Numbered from the stretch's first letter, positions 17,758 to 30,655 are shown. The stretch: DNA of 64,000 nucleotides from Epiperipatus broadwayi (GCA_028023455.1 JAQFVV010012441.1:7057125-7121124), one strand, 5' to 3'. Notes: generated by a model from the letters alone, not told the origin. Numbers and translations are program-made.

Positions 17758-17959
17758 TAGGTTGTGACTGGTTGGAATATAATTATATATATATATATTA
17801 CTGAAATTTAAGTAACTGCACATACAATGAGTTATGTAACATAAACTATTAAGAGACAGAGTGATCGCCTGTGTTTTTAGAATTTTATTTACATAATATA
17901 CTGTAACCTTATATTTTAGCATCTGAGTTAATGGCTGCAACTTTTAACAGTAAAATATT

Positions 17960-19960
17960 TTATTGGCCTTTTTTTTTTTACAATAATAACTATATCAAAC
18001 TCTATCATCATTCTCAATGTGCCTAATAGTAGAATAAGAAGTAAAATTCAGTTGTCTCTTCAAATACTACATTATAATAGATGGGGTAAAATCATCCAGA
18101 TAACTTCACATACAAAATTTTATCAATTACAACATACCAAAAACAAAAAAAAAGCATATGCTTTCACGTTTTCTCTTTTGAAAAGCTCAACTAAATATTT
18201 TAGGCCTAACAAATCACACAAAACTAATATTATAAGAAAAAGACACAGGATAAAATACATACGAGTTTAACTGCAAGCAAGACAATAGTTTAAAATAATA
18301 ATACAATAATAATTTAATACAAGAGCGAGATAATCAGTACTACCACATTTAGACGGAATATTAAATGTTGTTATTGTGTTTAAATGGGTACTTGTGTGTA
18401 TGCATAAAAGTTATATTTTAAATATATAATAAATTCAACAAGTTTTTAACTAATGGATTATTTTTTAAGAAATTTATCAATTTAAAATTATGAGAACTTT
18501 AAAATTTAATAAAATAAATTATTTTATTTATGTTATAAACCATTTAGTTACAAAATAAACAATTGTATATTTTATTTGTGAATAATTAATGTAAGTTAGT
18601 GTTTAATATTACAAATATAATATTTTAAACTTAATTTTAATATTTTGTCTCAACATTTGGTGTTTTTAAACTCATCAAACTTTGAAACTTGCTCACTTCC
18701 AATAGTTACTATAGCAGTGGAACAGATTTTCCCCATATAAACATGAAAAGTGGGATGTTATGGGAAATAGTTGATGATATCACAATTCACATGGTGATAA
18801 GCTATAAATATAACCATCCATCTAATTTGAATAGTCATTATTAAATTCAATCTAAATTTAGCCATTTTGTTAACATTTTTTGACATGGAGGAGTAAAGAA
18901 ATCTGTGAGGCATTTTGTCTAGTTCAGCAAAATGTTTTTTTCTCATTGATTCAGTTGGAGAAATTAAAACATTCAAGGCTATTATCATCAAATACTATTT
19001 TAAAAGAGAACAAAATTTAATATTTTGAGTAATTAATTGAAATTTTGAAATCACTTATGGAATTCTACTCTATGTAAGAACATTTCTTTTCTCTTGTCTT
19101 TAAAATTAAAATATTTTGCTGAAAATAACATTGGCTATCTCCCTAAGAATTATCATGAATATTACAATTGTAGAAATTCATTATATTGTGTAAATATGTA
19201 TTTATGAAAACTGTTTTAACAACAAAAAGTATAGTTAATTCAAATTTGAGTTGGTAAATAACTTATTGTTATTTCACTTGTTCGCATAATCTATAAAGTG
19301 GGCTGAATTATAGCTACAGTTATCAAATTATTTGAACCAATGGAATATTGAAATGTTTTCATCATATATACAAAATCTTACTTACATGTTTGGATAACAT
19401 ATATTGCTACAACTGGTAGATTAAACTTTTTGTTAAGCTGAATGGTACTATGAGTACAATCTCTGCCAAATAATTACAGATTTACATTGACTACCTTTTC
19501 ATATTTTGTAAAATAACCAAGATACTACCAATTAAGTCAATATTTATAAATGAACAAATTATTTTAACTACATTTGTTGGAATACAAATAACAATTGTGC
19601 TTTGTTCAAATATTTGGGAAACCATATTGTTGAATATTGGTTATAAATCTCAACATCCAAAGAAATTCTCTTTATTATCTGAATTAAATAACTATATTAA
19701 TTAGAAATATTTGACCATATTTAAATAAATATTTGGGTTTGAAGACCTTAATTTTGTAGAGCTGTTATTTATTAATAAACTCTAATGTATGGACTAAAAA
19801 TTAAAATAAAATGTAATTTTAAATGATGTTCATAGAGGGAGTGAGGATGATAATGTTAAATATTTTAAATTATTTCAATGTTAGATTTGTATAGAAATTG
19901 TTAAGTTTAAAACAGGTAAAGTTAATTAAGAAGAATTAAAAATATTCTGAAAAAAATAGA
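17960..19960. other. AT-rich DNA without a recognisable gene
   Basis: Small open frames (at 18019 plus and 18758 minus) show no domain and are too short to credit. Nothing else was recognised. Confidence 0.45.
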
Positions 19961-19970
19961 ATTATATAAA

Positions 19971-20203
19971 TATATTGTGTTTCTATTATTAATTGATGCA
20001 TGTTTTAAAAAAATAATAAAATAGTTCAAATGATAGAAATAAATTAAATTATTTAAAAAGTTTAAAATAAGAAAAATGTGGATAAGTATATTATGTTTCT
20101 ATTATTAATTAATGCATGTTTTAAAAAATAATAAAATAATTAAAATGATAGAAATAAATTATTTAAAAAGCTTAAAATAATAAAAATGTGGAGAAATATA
20201 TTA
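19971..20203. repeat. Two-copy tandem duplication, period about 116 bp
   Basis: The block starting TATATTGTGTTTCTATTATT at 19971 recurs at about 20087 as TATATTATGTTTCTATTATT. The shared sequence continues through ATGCATGTTTTAAAAAA, GATAGAAATAAATT and AAAATGTGGA. A few substitutions and small indels separate the copies. It is noncoding. Confidence 0.75.
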
Positions 20204-20803
20204 AAAATATAAAAACATTTATATAAAAAAAATCAATTAAAAATAGGAATATGTTAAAAGAGTAATATTAATTCAAAATATAAGAATATATAGTTATGGG
20301 AATAATTAAAATATATTGCTATTTAAAAATCCATACGATAATGTTTATAATGTTTTTATATATAAATATATATGTATAAATAAGAATTTAATTTAAAGTT
20401 ATATGTTCATGTATGTTTGTATTCATGTGTTTGTATTGTGTATGTTATAGTTCTGAAGAAGTCTGTTGGGGCAATTGAAACTGTCAATAGTGGGTTACAA
20501 AAAGTGCTGTAAAAAGTAATAAAGAATATATTAATATTGTAAATAAGAATTAATTGTATGATTACATATATTTAAATGTTGCTCTGATAATGATTGCTGG
20601 ATCGGTTAAACTGTAAGCAAGAAAGACTAAATTTTATATTATACATTGCATTGTAAAGTGTTTAGTTAAGGAAAATATGGTATTTTGCAAAAGATATAAT
20701 AAAGGATTTGTGCATAATAGAGCTGTCTTTAAATATTTCGGAATAATTTGTTTTAGAACTCTAGTGTTTATCCTCATTTTTGACTGCAAATCAAATACTT
20801 ATT

Positions 20804-20912
20804 CTTTTTTTTTATATGTCAGCATCAGCCAAGATGCAAACCCACAACTGTCTGCAACCAACTACTTGCTTGCAAGGCGGTTGTGATGACCTCTTGGCTA
20901 ACAACGCTTGAC
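20804..20912 (-). mobile_element. tRNA-like SINE (family C) with 12-bp target duplication
   Basis: Read on the minus strand, the element starts GTCAAGCGTTG and carries an A-box-like TTAGCCAAGAGGTCA. It continues through an anticodon-arm-like CCGCCTTGCA and a B-box-like GGGTTTGCATC, and ends in an oligo-A tail (T-run at 20805-20813 on the plus strand). It is flanked by perfect 12-bp direct repeats CAAATACTTATT (20792-20803 and 20913-20924), the hallmark of target-primed retrotransposition. The B box is mutated (TTTG for TTCG). Related copies lie at 43244-43328 and 50178-50297. The long segment between the anticodon stem and the T arm resembles a class II (Leu/Ser-type) tRNA. Confidence 0.8.
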
Positions 20913-20924
20913 CAAATACTTATT

Positions 20925-22105
20925 TTTGATGCTCACTATTTGCAGACAATCAATCCCTTAATGCAGTTTTTTTCTAAATTATTTTTAAAAACAATAGTAG
21001 TGTGCATAATAAGTTAACATCAGTCCACTAAAACATTTTAAATAATTCTTAAAATATAAGTAATTTGGATATTTATTGGTTTGTTGTGTAATAATAACTC
21101 CACAAATATTGCCTGAATCTTCTTAGTAGACACAATTTTTTAGTGATCAAAAATATTATTTTTAGATAATGATAAAAATTCTTAGATGCCATTGCTAGTA
21201 TCTGTGATATATTCATCGTAGGAGCACATTTCTATTTTTTTCAAATTATTAAGGAACTATGAAACAAAAATTTATAGCCTATGCAATTCTCCAAAAAAAT
21301 AGAAAATCATGAAAAATGGTGCAATATTTATTGAGTTATTAAGTCATAAATAAAAAAACTTTATCTAAAGGATAATGGCTAAAGGATTAACACAACTTAT
21401 GCATAATAAGTCTTTAAATATTCCTGATTTTATTTGTTTTAGAGCTCTAGTATTTCAGTAATAACAGGAAAGAATAGTAGCATTATAAAATTAAATATGA
21501 GTTTTTAAAGTGGGTAGAAACTTTCTAGAAAAATTATATAACAATATAAAACAGGAAAATAGAATAGAATACACAATAGTGTTACCAAATGTAATGGCAA
21601 CTATTTTTAATTATAAAGATAATAAGAAATTTACTCTCTAAACATTAAAAATCTTCAGAAAATGACATTACACAGATATTTTAAAAGAAATATTTGAAAA
21701 AATTGATGAGACAGTTAAACACAAATTGTTAAATAATAGATATATACCTATGATAATATTCAAGAAAAATGAAGAAAATATTACAAAATAAGTGGGATAT
21801 AATTCATCTTTCAAAACTGATATATGATTTTATGTTTCCTATTTTTCTTGAATATTATTACTGCTATTTCTTTATCAATTAAAAATTTGTGTATAACATA
21901 GCTTTCATTTTTATTCACTTGTTTATCTTAAATATCTATTACAAAGTCATTTTTTAAATTCATTTGCAAAAACTGTGTTACAAACATCTAAAAAACAAAC
22001 AAACTGCATCAAATATAGCTATAGTACAGATAACTATATCTACTATTAAAGAAATTTAAAGAAAACTCTAGTGGATGTTTATCATTATTTTTTACTGGAT
22101 TTGTA
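20925..22105. other. AT-rich DNA without a recognisable gene
   Basis: Nothing could be assigned. The open frame at 22075 is short and lacks motifs. Confidence 0.4.
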
Positions 22106-22109
22106 ACAT

Positions 22110-22720
22110 AGGGAAAACAATATTTGACTCTAGCTTTGACAACATGCTATGTGGATCCATCCTGGAGAAACATGCATCAACATTCATATTATTTTCACTA
22201 TGGTTCACCCATTGCTGGCTCACTTTAATCATGCTCTGGACTGTCCACTTGATTTATACATTGATAAAATTTTAAAAATTTGGAAGGGACCAGACCCCCA
22301 CCCTACATCTTTGAAGTAAGATAGAAACTGATTGTTATGCCCCCTAGGGATGGTGCCTTGCATAGCTAGATAAAAATCTCCTATTCTGGAAACAATGACT
22401 AACTGTTTAGTGCTCTTTTGGGATTGGTTAATTTTTGCCTCCCTCTTCAAGCCTATCCCTCAGACCCTGGGCATTATAACTTCAGAATTATGCTGAAGTG
22501 TCTGAATTACCTATGTAAATCTGTGATATTTTTTTCATGAACAGAATTTTGGTGTTATCTTTATATATTTTGAGTCATGCAAGCTTAGTCATCAATCCCC
22601 AAGGTATCAAATTCCAGATCCTTTCCTTGGCTCCTATGAACCTTTAGTCCTTTTAGATTGTGCAGTGCAGGGCATTTCATCATTGAACTTTTCCTTTTCC
22701 TAAATATCATTTAATGTATC
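22110..22720. other. Island of higher GC, unassigned
   Basis: About 600 bp has clearly more G+C than its surroundings, including GGGACCAGACCCCCACCC near 22288. On the minus strand about 70 codons are open at 22229-22450, but I recognise no domain. This may be a decayed transposon or an unfamiliar repeat. Confidence 0.25.
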
Positions 22721-23329
22721 CCATCAATAATTTTATCACATGAGTTGCATCCAAATTTTATAATAAAAATTTTTATATTTTCTAAAAAAAAAAAAAAGGT
22801 TTGGAACATCATATATAAATCCACCAAACTTTTAAGTTTTAAAAAGAATTTATATAAATGCAACTGCAATAATTATATAATATTTTAACCAATCTTCATG
22901 ATATAAAGGCTAATGCTTTTCTGTGAGCTGGGATCAAGGAATCCAGGTCAAAAATTAATTAAATAAGTTTTTAAATGTTTTTACAAACTTGTAGGGTTTT
23001 TTTTTCAGATAGCTGATATATAGTCATTCTAGATAACCATGCTCTACTTATGGTTCATAGCTATCTAGATATTTTTAATTAATACACAAAACAATGACAT
23101 ATTGCTATGAAAGTTTCATCAATCAGAAATTAGATAACCTAGTGAATCCTAGCTTCTCTTTCATTATTCAGCTCTGAAAAGCTGTTGGAGAGATCTTTGC
23201 TTCAAAGTACATTTTTTAAAGTCAGTTTCACCTTGTGTCTATTACAAAGATTAATATTTGTAAAATGCTATAGACTTTAACATTATGTTTTTTAATCATC
23301 AATAGTTTTGTGTCTGATGGACAGGTACT

Positions 23330-23765
23330 GAGAGAGTAGTCACATTGTCAATTCATTCATTTATCTACTCCATTTTCTTTGTTGTCCAGCTCTTCAATTT
23401 CATGTAATTCTTCCTATCTCTTATATCATCCAACAATATCAATCTTTACCGTCTTTTCTTTTTACTTTCACTCACCATTCCCTTCAAAACATCTTTTATT
23501 AAACTATACTTTCCTTTTAGTATAATGTCCAATCCAGTTTCTCTTTGTCTTTTTAGTTTCCTTAATCAATCTTTTTTTTTTTTTCATATATTCTTTCCAA
23601 ACTTTCATTTAATATTTTATTCATCCAATCTATTTTTTCCATTCTTTTCCATGACAAGATCTCAAAGGTTTCCAATCTGCTTTTAATTTTATTACTCATT
23701 GTCCACGTTTTATAGCCATACAGTATTACACTCCACACATAGCATTTAATTAATCTTATATTTTT
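23330..23765 (-). pseudogene. Non-LTR retrotransposon ORF2 C-terminal remnant
   Basis: Read on the minus strand from about 23765, the sequence gives LYGYKTWTM, then an SRLETFE..SWKRMEKIDW segment. After a frame change come KLKRQRETGLDIILKGK and RLILLDDI. These match the order of the post-reverse-transcriptase C-terminal region of RTE/CR1-like ORF2 proteins (consensus LYGSETWT, RLE.FE.W..RRM..I.W, GHILRG, LDDI). Frameshifts and a stop show that it is dead. Only the extreme C-terminus survives, as expected for a 5'-truncated LINE insertion. Confidence 0.6.
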
Positions 23766-24087
23766 TAGTATATGAATTAAAAAAAGAATTTTCCCAAAAC
23801 AAATAGAACTTATTTATATCATTTGATTTTATAAATGTTGTCCTTGCAAATATAACTCAGATCTTCAAAAAAGTGTTACGTGAGTTATCAAATAAAATCA
23901 TATGATTATTGACAAACAGTAAAAGTTTAAAATAAATTCGTTTGTAATTACTTTTATATTATAGAAACAATATATTTGACATTTACGGATATGCGAAAAC
24001 AAACGCAACCAGTATCATCACCATCCTGGATTATTGTTTTTGTTTATTAACTTTCTCAGTTTTGGATTATTAAAAAAAAACATAAAA

Positions 24088-24400
24088 CTATAAGGGTGGC
24101 CTTTGAGCGTTTCATCATCAGATTTTCAATTGGATGGACAGTTGAAGAGTTGGAGTGTGGAGTACAGTGAAGCCTGTCCATTAAAGTAGGAGGATTTGCT
24201 ATCTTAATATATATCTGAGCACTTGTAGCATATATGTGTAGAGATGGTAATCTGGACCAACTGATGATTGCTGGTTTAGCATGAAATACGTATATTGGTG
24301 ATTATTTATCTTTTCGACATATGTGTATTAGGTGTATCAGTGTTATGAGATAGTGTGGAGAGTGGTGGGTCATGTGAAAGTCTGTGCTCGTACCCTGTCT
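24088..24400 (+). repeat. Family B repeat, single arm
   Basis: It begins near the CATCATCAGATTTTCAATTG motif and ends near GTGAAAGTCTGTGCTCGTACC. It is very similar to 36175-36465, with only scattered differences, so this subfamily is relatively young. Its middle has GTAATCTGGACCAACTGATG, the family core. The right end, read on the minus strand, is weakly tRNA-like. Confidence 0.65.
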
Positions 24401-24511
24401 ATTATAAAACTATATGATATATTATTTTATTTTTATTATTTCAATACAAAATGTATTTAACTTTTGAAGACAACTAATTATTATCAATTATCCTTATAGT
24501 AATATTTTAAA

Positions 24512-24620
24512 GTTGTAATTATAAATTTATTAAACGCACATTGATTACGTAAGTAATATTTACTGAGGCTATAATACGCATATTATCGAGGTTATAGCCT
24601 CAGTAAATATTAGTAATATT
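24512..24620. repeat. Hairpin related to the one at 434-605
   Basis: AGTAATATTTACTGAGGCTATAA (24552-24574, given here only as a landmark for the arm) is mirrored by TTATAGCCTCAGTAAATATT (24590-24609) around a short loop. The left flank (AAACGCACATTGATTA) is homologous to the flank of the hairpin at 434, which shows dispersal of a larger unit and not just of the palindrome. Confidence 0.7.
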
Positions 24621-25639
24621 TTATAATATGACTAAAGGAATTATTTTTACATAGTCGAACATTGCATAAGTAACAATCTTACTGTGGGTTAGAAATGAAG
24701 TTAACAAGTGCTTCTGTACTCATGACAGGTGTTAGATTTTTCTCCAGGACAAATATATTTATGATATTCATTCTTAACATCCATTTAATAGGGTTACTAG
24801 CACACATAACAATAAACTAAAATTGAAGTTTGAAATTAAAGTCTAAAATAATTTTTAAAAATCATATGTGAAATAGATGGATGGATGGATGAAGTACGAA
24901 AATATGCTGAACTGAAGTATAGATGGAAAATAATAGAATAATCAGAAAAAGACTCATTATGTATTGGCTCGAATATACTCGGAAGTAATGATAATGGTTA
25001 TGAGAGAATTATATTTCAAAAGTGATTTATTGATAATCTTTTCTATGCATTTTCTAATATTACCTTTATGAAATTACTTCTTATATTATTAAAGTAAAAT
25101 TGTCATTTATTTTGTAATATATATATATAAGAAAAAATAAACAGTTACATTTTTTTAATAATCGATAACTACTTTATTAAATTATATATATATATCAAAA
25201 ACATTATTTTATAAATATATGACATTTTTAGATTTTTAATAAGAAAATGAAAATCTAATTTACTGTATTATTTAATTCCATTCCGATTTTATTAATGTTA
25301 TATCAGTTCAAAAACAAACACCGTTTAAAAAATTGATTTTAGATACTAAAACTTAATGAAAATTGTAATTTCCAAAATTTAATACGATTGGCTAACCTAA
25401 GTTCAAATAATTTGGGATTATCTTAAAATTGTAATATAAATAATGAAAATTTTCTAGCAAAAAACAAATATTAAAAATGATTGCATAATTTTATACTAAC
25501 AGAGATAAATTATTTGGGATCTTTGCTTAGACTGCCAATGGCCCCTATAAATAGCTGAAAATGGAATGACCTTCATATCATAGGATTCAGTAAATAAACA
25601 ATGCTCAACCAAAAGTACTTACTGCTGTCGGTAGAATAA

Positions 25640-25860
25640 AGTGTGCGTTCATCAAAGGCTAAGTAGTGTTTGCAATACACGCCAATCTTTTCGAGCTACC
25701 TTTAAGTTAGTATAAGATCTCGTCAGCATGAATTTCTCATACCATGGCCATACCCTTGCGATAACTGTGACAATCGGATTGTATGTTTGTGCAATCATAT
25801 TTCCATTCTTTAATCACTCATACAGAATTTGGGATTGTGTTTTTCCTTTCTTTTTTTTTT
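25640..25860 (+). pseudogene. Possible decayed C2H2 zinc-finger fragment
   Basis: One plus-strand frame reads PYPCDNCDNRIVCLCNHIS followed by a stop. The C-x2-C spacing, preceded by a proline-aromatic pair, resembles the start of a C2H2 finger. An upstream patch (CLQYTPIFSSYL) could be a second eroded finger. The histidine part and linker are not intact and stops intervene. It may be chance. The stretch is also less AT-rich than its neighbours. Confidence 0.2.
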
Positions 25861-26194
25861 TAGCCCTCAGAATTTAAAAAAGGATTGATGGGAACAAACC
25901 CAGTAGGCTTGTATCCTTTTCTGGGACAATACAGTCATAAATAAATCAGTTAATAACACAATTTGGTAACAAGAGATTCATCTGGGAAAAACATACATAT
26001 AGAAAGCTCCATATTGGTATCCCAGCTCACTATTGAAAGGTTTGACTAAATTGAATTTGCCTCACATACACTTGCTTTGTTATCATGCATAGCAAATTAC
26101 TCACAAAAGTAGTAATGATAAAAATAGGAGACAAGTAATAATACTAATGATAAATATTTTTTTTTTAGATAGAGTTTCATGACATGTGTAACTT

Positions 26195-26372
26195 TATTTC
26201 CTACAAACTCTTCAATATCAGAATGGAGGACAACACTGATGAAGGCCACAGCCAGAAACTAGTCTGGGGATATTGGATGAGCAGGTACTAGATGAGAATT
26301 TTATGCACAAGTATTCTGGCATCCATTGATTACTCTGGCTTGCACTGAGTGGCAATACTGTATGAAGAGTTT
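26195..26372. repeat. Family A repeat, partial copy
   Basis: It carries CTGATGAAGGCCACAG, GAAACTAGTCTGGGGATATT, GATGAGCAGGTACTAGAT and GCATCCATTGATTACTCTGG. It ends in AATACTGTATGAAGAGTTTTG. The landmarks and their order match the other family A copies. Confidence 0.6.
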
Positions 26373-26859
26373 TGCCTGATTTAAGATTGATATAGTAGTT
26401 CTTAGTAAAACTAGTCTTAATAGAACAGATACATGACTACAAGTGTTTTAAATCAAAGAAAGAATGTTGTTGGATTAGCTGCAAGTTCTAATTAATAGCT
26501 TTTATAGCTAAATTTTCTTATTATACTGAAAGAAAGGTTAATTATATTGAAACTTTCCTTGCATAATGACATCAGTATTTATTTTATTAGTGCATATTCT
26601 CCAACATTACATACAGAATAGTAAGATAAAAAATACTCATTTTACTTGATATGTAGCTTTATTGAACAATACCATTAAACGGTATCTTTTTTTTTTCTTA
26701 TTTGGAGACTTTGATGTATGTATTGTTAATTGATACACTATTAAGAACTACAAGGAAGATATTTGGTACAAACAAAGGCAAACATTCTCTAGTAAATCTT
26801 CCTCTGAGAAGAAAAAATATATAAAGAGAAAAGGAAAATAATTTATTTTATTTATCCAT

Positions 26860-28615
26860 CAAGAAGAATTGAATATCTAGAAATTTGTAAAATGATAGAA
26901 AAAGAAATAATAATTGTGAATTGATAAGGAAAGCTATAAAAGAGAAGTTTCAAAATTGAAAACAATGCTTTTGGTATTGGAAATGAATTATTTTTGCAAT
27001 AATACAAAAGATGAAATTATATATTTTGAATTGCCCAGCTTTTAAAATAAAGAAATGAGACAGGCAATTGAATCTGCAAAGAAGGGGGAAGTTTCTTAAA
27101 ATGATGGAATTATTATTGATATCTTAAAAAAAGGTGAAGAAATTTACAAATTGTTGGAAAAGTTATATACCAAATGTCTAAGCAATTGATTATGTACCAT
27201 ATGATTTAAGAATGCATTAGTAATACTGGAATTTAAGAAAGATGATGAAGAAGATATTAAAAACTACAGAACTATAAAAGATCTTTATCAAAATAGTTAC
27301 AATTCATCTCTAATAAACTTTCAATTTTAATAAACCTAAAAAAACAAGCTGAATTTAAAAGTGGTTTTAGTACTATGGATCACATTCAAATATTATGAGG
27401 AGTTACAACAAAGTGCATTGAATATAAATTGACATTATGCTTTAGATATGTAGATTATGAAAAGACAATTGATTCTATAAGCACTTCTACAGTTTTTAAG
27501 ATATTGCATCATCAAGATATAGATCCAGAATGTTGTCATATTTTGAAGACTATTCGTCAAAACACAACATCAATGATTAAATTATATTCTGATATTAAAA
27601 CTATTAACAGTGAAAGGGGTAAAAGACACAGTTTCCATATGTCCAAAACTTTTTATAGCAGTTTTACATGAAAGTATTTTATTAATTAAAATAAGAATTA
27701 AGGAAGTAAATGGAAATTGTTTAAGTCATCTATATTTTGTATGTGATGTAGTTGTTTTTGCAAATAATGCTTCAGCTCTTCAGGAAATGTTGCATGAATT
27801 AATAGATGAAAATAAGAAAGCAAGTAATATTTAATAGATTTTTTTTCAGAAAAAGAAAATAAAGATAACTTTAGCTTTCCTATTGCATCACCAAATCTAT
27901 ATAATATTAATTTTATCTGTGCTTTTATTACTTTTACAATGCTTTTTTTTACATCTTAATATGACAGTTTTGATTATCCCAGCAAGCTAATCAAAACTGT
28001 CATATTAAGATGTAAAAAAAAAAGCATTGTAAAAGTAATAAAGACATAGATGAAAATAAAGATTCATAATCATTAATTACAAGAAGTTAGTAACGATAAA
28101 TATTTTGGTCAGATTATTATCATAAATAAAAATATAATGGATGAAATTAATCATAAAATTAAATTTAATTTGAGTATTTTTATAAAAATAACTTTATATA
28201 TATATATGCATTTGAGAAGAAAGATTCTTAATAAATATGTTTGACCAATTCTTACTTATGGATCTAAGACTTGGGTGCTTACCATAAAAGCAATACATAG
28301 ATTTTAGACCATTTAATGAAGTATGGAGATATGTGTGTCAGGATAACAAGTATAGATAGATAATGAAAGTATATAAGTGGGAGAACAAACAAGTATTATT
28401 GAGCATTGAAAGAATTAAGAGAAGGAAATGGGCCTGGGCTGGACATATTTCAAGAAGAGTTGATAACCGATGAACAGTTGAAGTTTTAAATTGAGTATTA
28501 AAAAATAATAAAAGAACCTAGAAATATATAAATGGATAAAATAGATAGGGATCGAAAGCAGTTGAATTAAACTCAAAAATATCTCTACCCTGTATTGAAT
28601 GAACATGATGTGGAT
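26860..28615 (+). pseudogene. RTE-like non-LTR retrotransposon ORF2 remnant (reverse transcriptase)
   Basis: Broken plus-strand frames read in the order of an RTE-type ORF2. A pre-RT patch with NDGIIIDILKKG (about 27100) is followed by LEFKKDDEEDIKNYRTI (about 27230). Next come QAEFKSGFSTMDHIQIL (about 27350) and FRYVDYEKTIDSI (27440-27480), which is RT motif A with the usual D-F/Y-x-K pattern. An RGVKDT-ISPKLF-equivalent turn lies near 27620, and HLYFVCDVVVFA (27730-27765) is the eroded YADD-region motif B/C. Post-RT DKYFGQII (about 28095) and LTYGSKTWVL (about 28255) follow, then GHIS..VDNR (28440-28470). Many stops and frameshifts rule out function. A 126-bp hairpin (27920-28046) interrupts it. 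Confidence 0.75.
27920..28046. repeat. Hairpin with about 57-bp arms inside the RTE remnant
   Basis: The left arm (about 27920-27976) and right arm (27988-about 28046) are near-perfect reverse complements around an 11-nt loop, TCCCAGCAAGC. The only irregularities I see are in oligo-A/T runs. It lies exactly between the RT core and the post-RT DKYFGQII patch, where related elements have no such palindrome. It is therefore either an insertion or a local inverted duplication of LINE sequence. Confidence 0.75.
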
Positions 28616-29054
28616 GATAATATTTAAATAAATAGTACATTTTCATCAAACGATGTTGCAAATAACTTGACTGATGTTGCAAATTCAAATGTTCTGCAAT
28701 TAGACATATTTGCAGAACATGTGGATTGACTATCACATTTTGTTTAGGAAGAAAAATTACTATGAAAGTATGGATATATCCATGCTCAAAACAATGGTAT
28801 TAAAAGATTACATTATAATTACAAATAAAAGAACAAGAGATCAAATTGCTACACCAATTGTTGAGCAAATATAGATTAGTACAAGATTAAAATATAAATT
28901 ACATTAAAAAATAAGTCCTATTTTAATTATATTCATAAGAAAATTAATATTTGTTCTTTACAAATATCTATTATACACACATTTCAACAGCTATTAAAAA
29001 CTTTAAAGATGTTGACATACACATATTTAGCATCTATATATGCAGTGAGAAGCT

Positions 29055-29625
29055 AAACTATCTCACTGTAGTGCCACCTATTGCATGCCTGGGTAATCAA
29101 TGGATGACAGAAAGTTTGTGCATAAAATCCCTATCTAGTGCCTATTCTTCCAACATCCCCAGAGTAGTTTCTAGCTTATGATTTCCATCAGTAAGGGCTT
29201 TGGATTTGGCAGCACTGCACCTAGATCTTAAGATCTAATGCAACCCTCTAGCAGCTCCCTTTTACCTTTTTAGTTAATTATAAAGCTATGACTTCAAAAT
29301 GAAAACATGCTAATGTTTTCAATCCAAGCTCATTCACTTTTATAGTCATATAGATCTGAATCCAGTTTAGTATCTATATATCTTGGGCTCTTTGGTTCTT
29401 TAATAACCATAGTTACTATCATACCATGGGCAGGATTGGTATTAAACCATTATTGTTTCATATATTTACACAAGCTAGTAAAACAGAGGCAAAACTTTCC
29501 ATGCAATGGTGTCATCCATCCATTGATTACTCTGTCTTGCACTGTGCCACACTACTGTATGGAGAATTTTGTTTCTGTTTTAACAGCTTAAGTAAGCATA
29601 GGAAATGATAATCATGAAATAAATA
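29055..29625. repeat. Family A repeat, near full-length copy
   Basis: It opens with CACTGTAGTGCCACCTATTG and continues through GTGCATAAAATCCCTATCTA, a CTTCAAAATGAAAACATGC segment and TCACTTTTATAGTCATATAG. It closes with the mirrored end CACTACTGTATGGAGAATTTTG followed by AAGTAAGCATAGGAAATGAT. The terminal parts are inverted relative to each other. The open frames inside it (28951, 29426) follow the repeat and are not genes. Confidence 0.65.
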
Positions 29626-30582
29626 AAAATGTACATACTTTACATATATTTAAGTATTTACAAAATAAACAATTACATTCATTGTAGAGAAAAGTAAATA
29701 GTTTAAAAATGTAATGCCACCTATGTTTATATTCATTCCATGATTCACCTCTTTTTATCTAGAACTATGATTAGTTATCCTAATCAATAGAGTATTTGTT
29801 GATTTATCTACATTCTGTTTTAAGCATTGTTGCATTCTATTAAAAATTTTGAGTTTTCACTTTTGTGGTTGACATTGCTGAAGATATACCAATTAAAATT
29901 ATTATTCATATTATCTTGGACAATTTTTTTGTGAAAATAGTTGTTAAAAAAAATCTGCTCCATTTAGTGTGTTAAAATGTTTCTTTAGTATAGGATTAAT
30001 ATTTAGCATGTTGCTATTAAAAATAAAAACTTCTAGTTGACTGCGATTTTATTTCTTATGTGTAAAAGTTCTCCTTCCTCTCAATATTTTAAGACTTCAT
30101 GATTTCATGATCCAACAGTAGGTTGAGATACCTCATATTTATAAGTTTATTATTTAAATATTTGTTATTTCACTGAAGAAATGTTTCATGACTACAAATT
30201 TTCCTAATCTTTAAAAATAGAGAGTCAACTTTCAAGTGCTCCCTGGATACTAGAAGGAAGTGAATAACTGTCTATACAATATTACTGCTATAAATATTCT
30301 TAACATCAAACAATGGACTACCTTATTAGAAGACTTTATTGTAAAATAAAGAATTTCTTAAAATTATTTATAAATTGAAAAAATATATGAAATCCATCTT
30401 CATTGCGTGACCATATCATAAAAAATATTACCTATATATTTAAGACAGGCATGAGGTTAAAGTCTGATATTTCTTAATATAAAAGATACAAATTAATGTC
30501 ATCAGAATGTTGACAAAACTAGTTTTATTTTTGTGTCTGATGTAGTAATTTACTTTTGTAAGTGAAGTGTGGAACTAAAAAC

Positions 30583-30583
<1 letters not shown>

Positions 30584-30618
<35 letters not shown>

Positions 30619-30619
30619 G

Positions 30620-30653
<34 letters not shown>
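30584..30653. repeat. (TA)n microsatellite
   Basis: About 70 bp of TA dinucleotides is interrupted twice, by TGTATATAG and similar. Confidence 0.9.
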
Positions 30654-30654
<1 letters not shown>

Positions 30655-30655
<1 letters not shown>

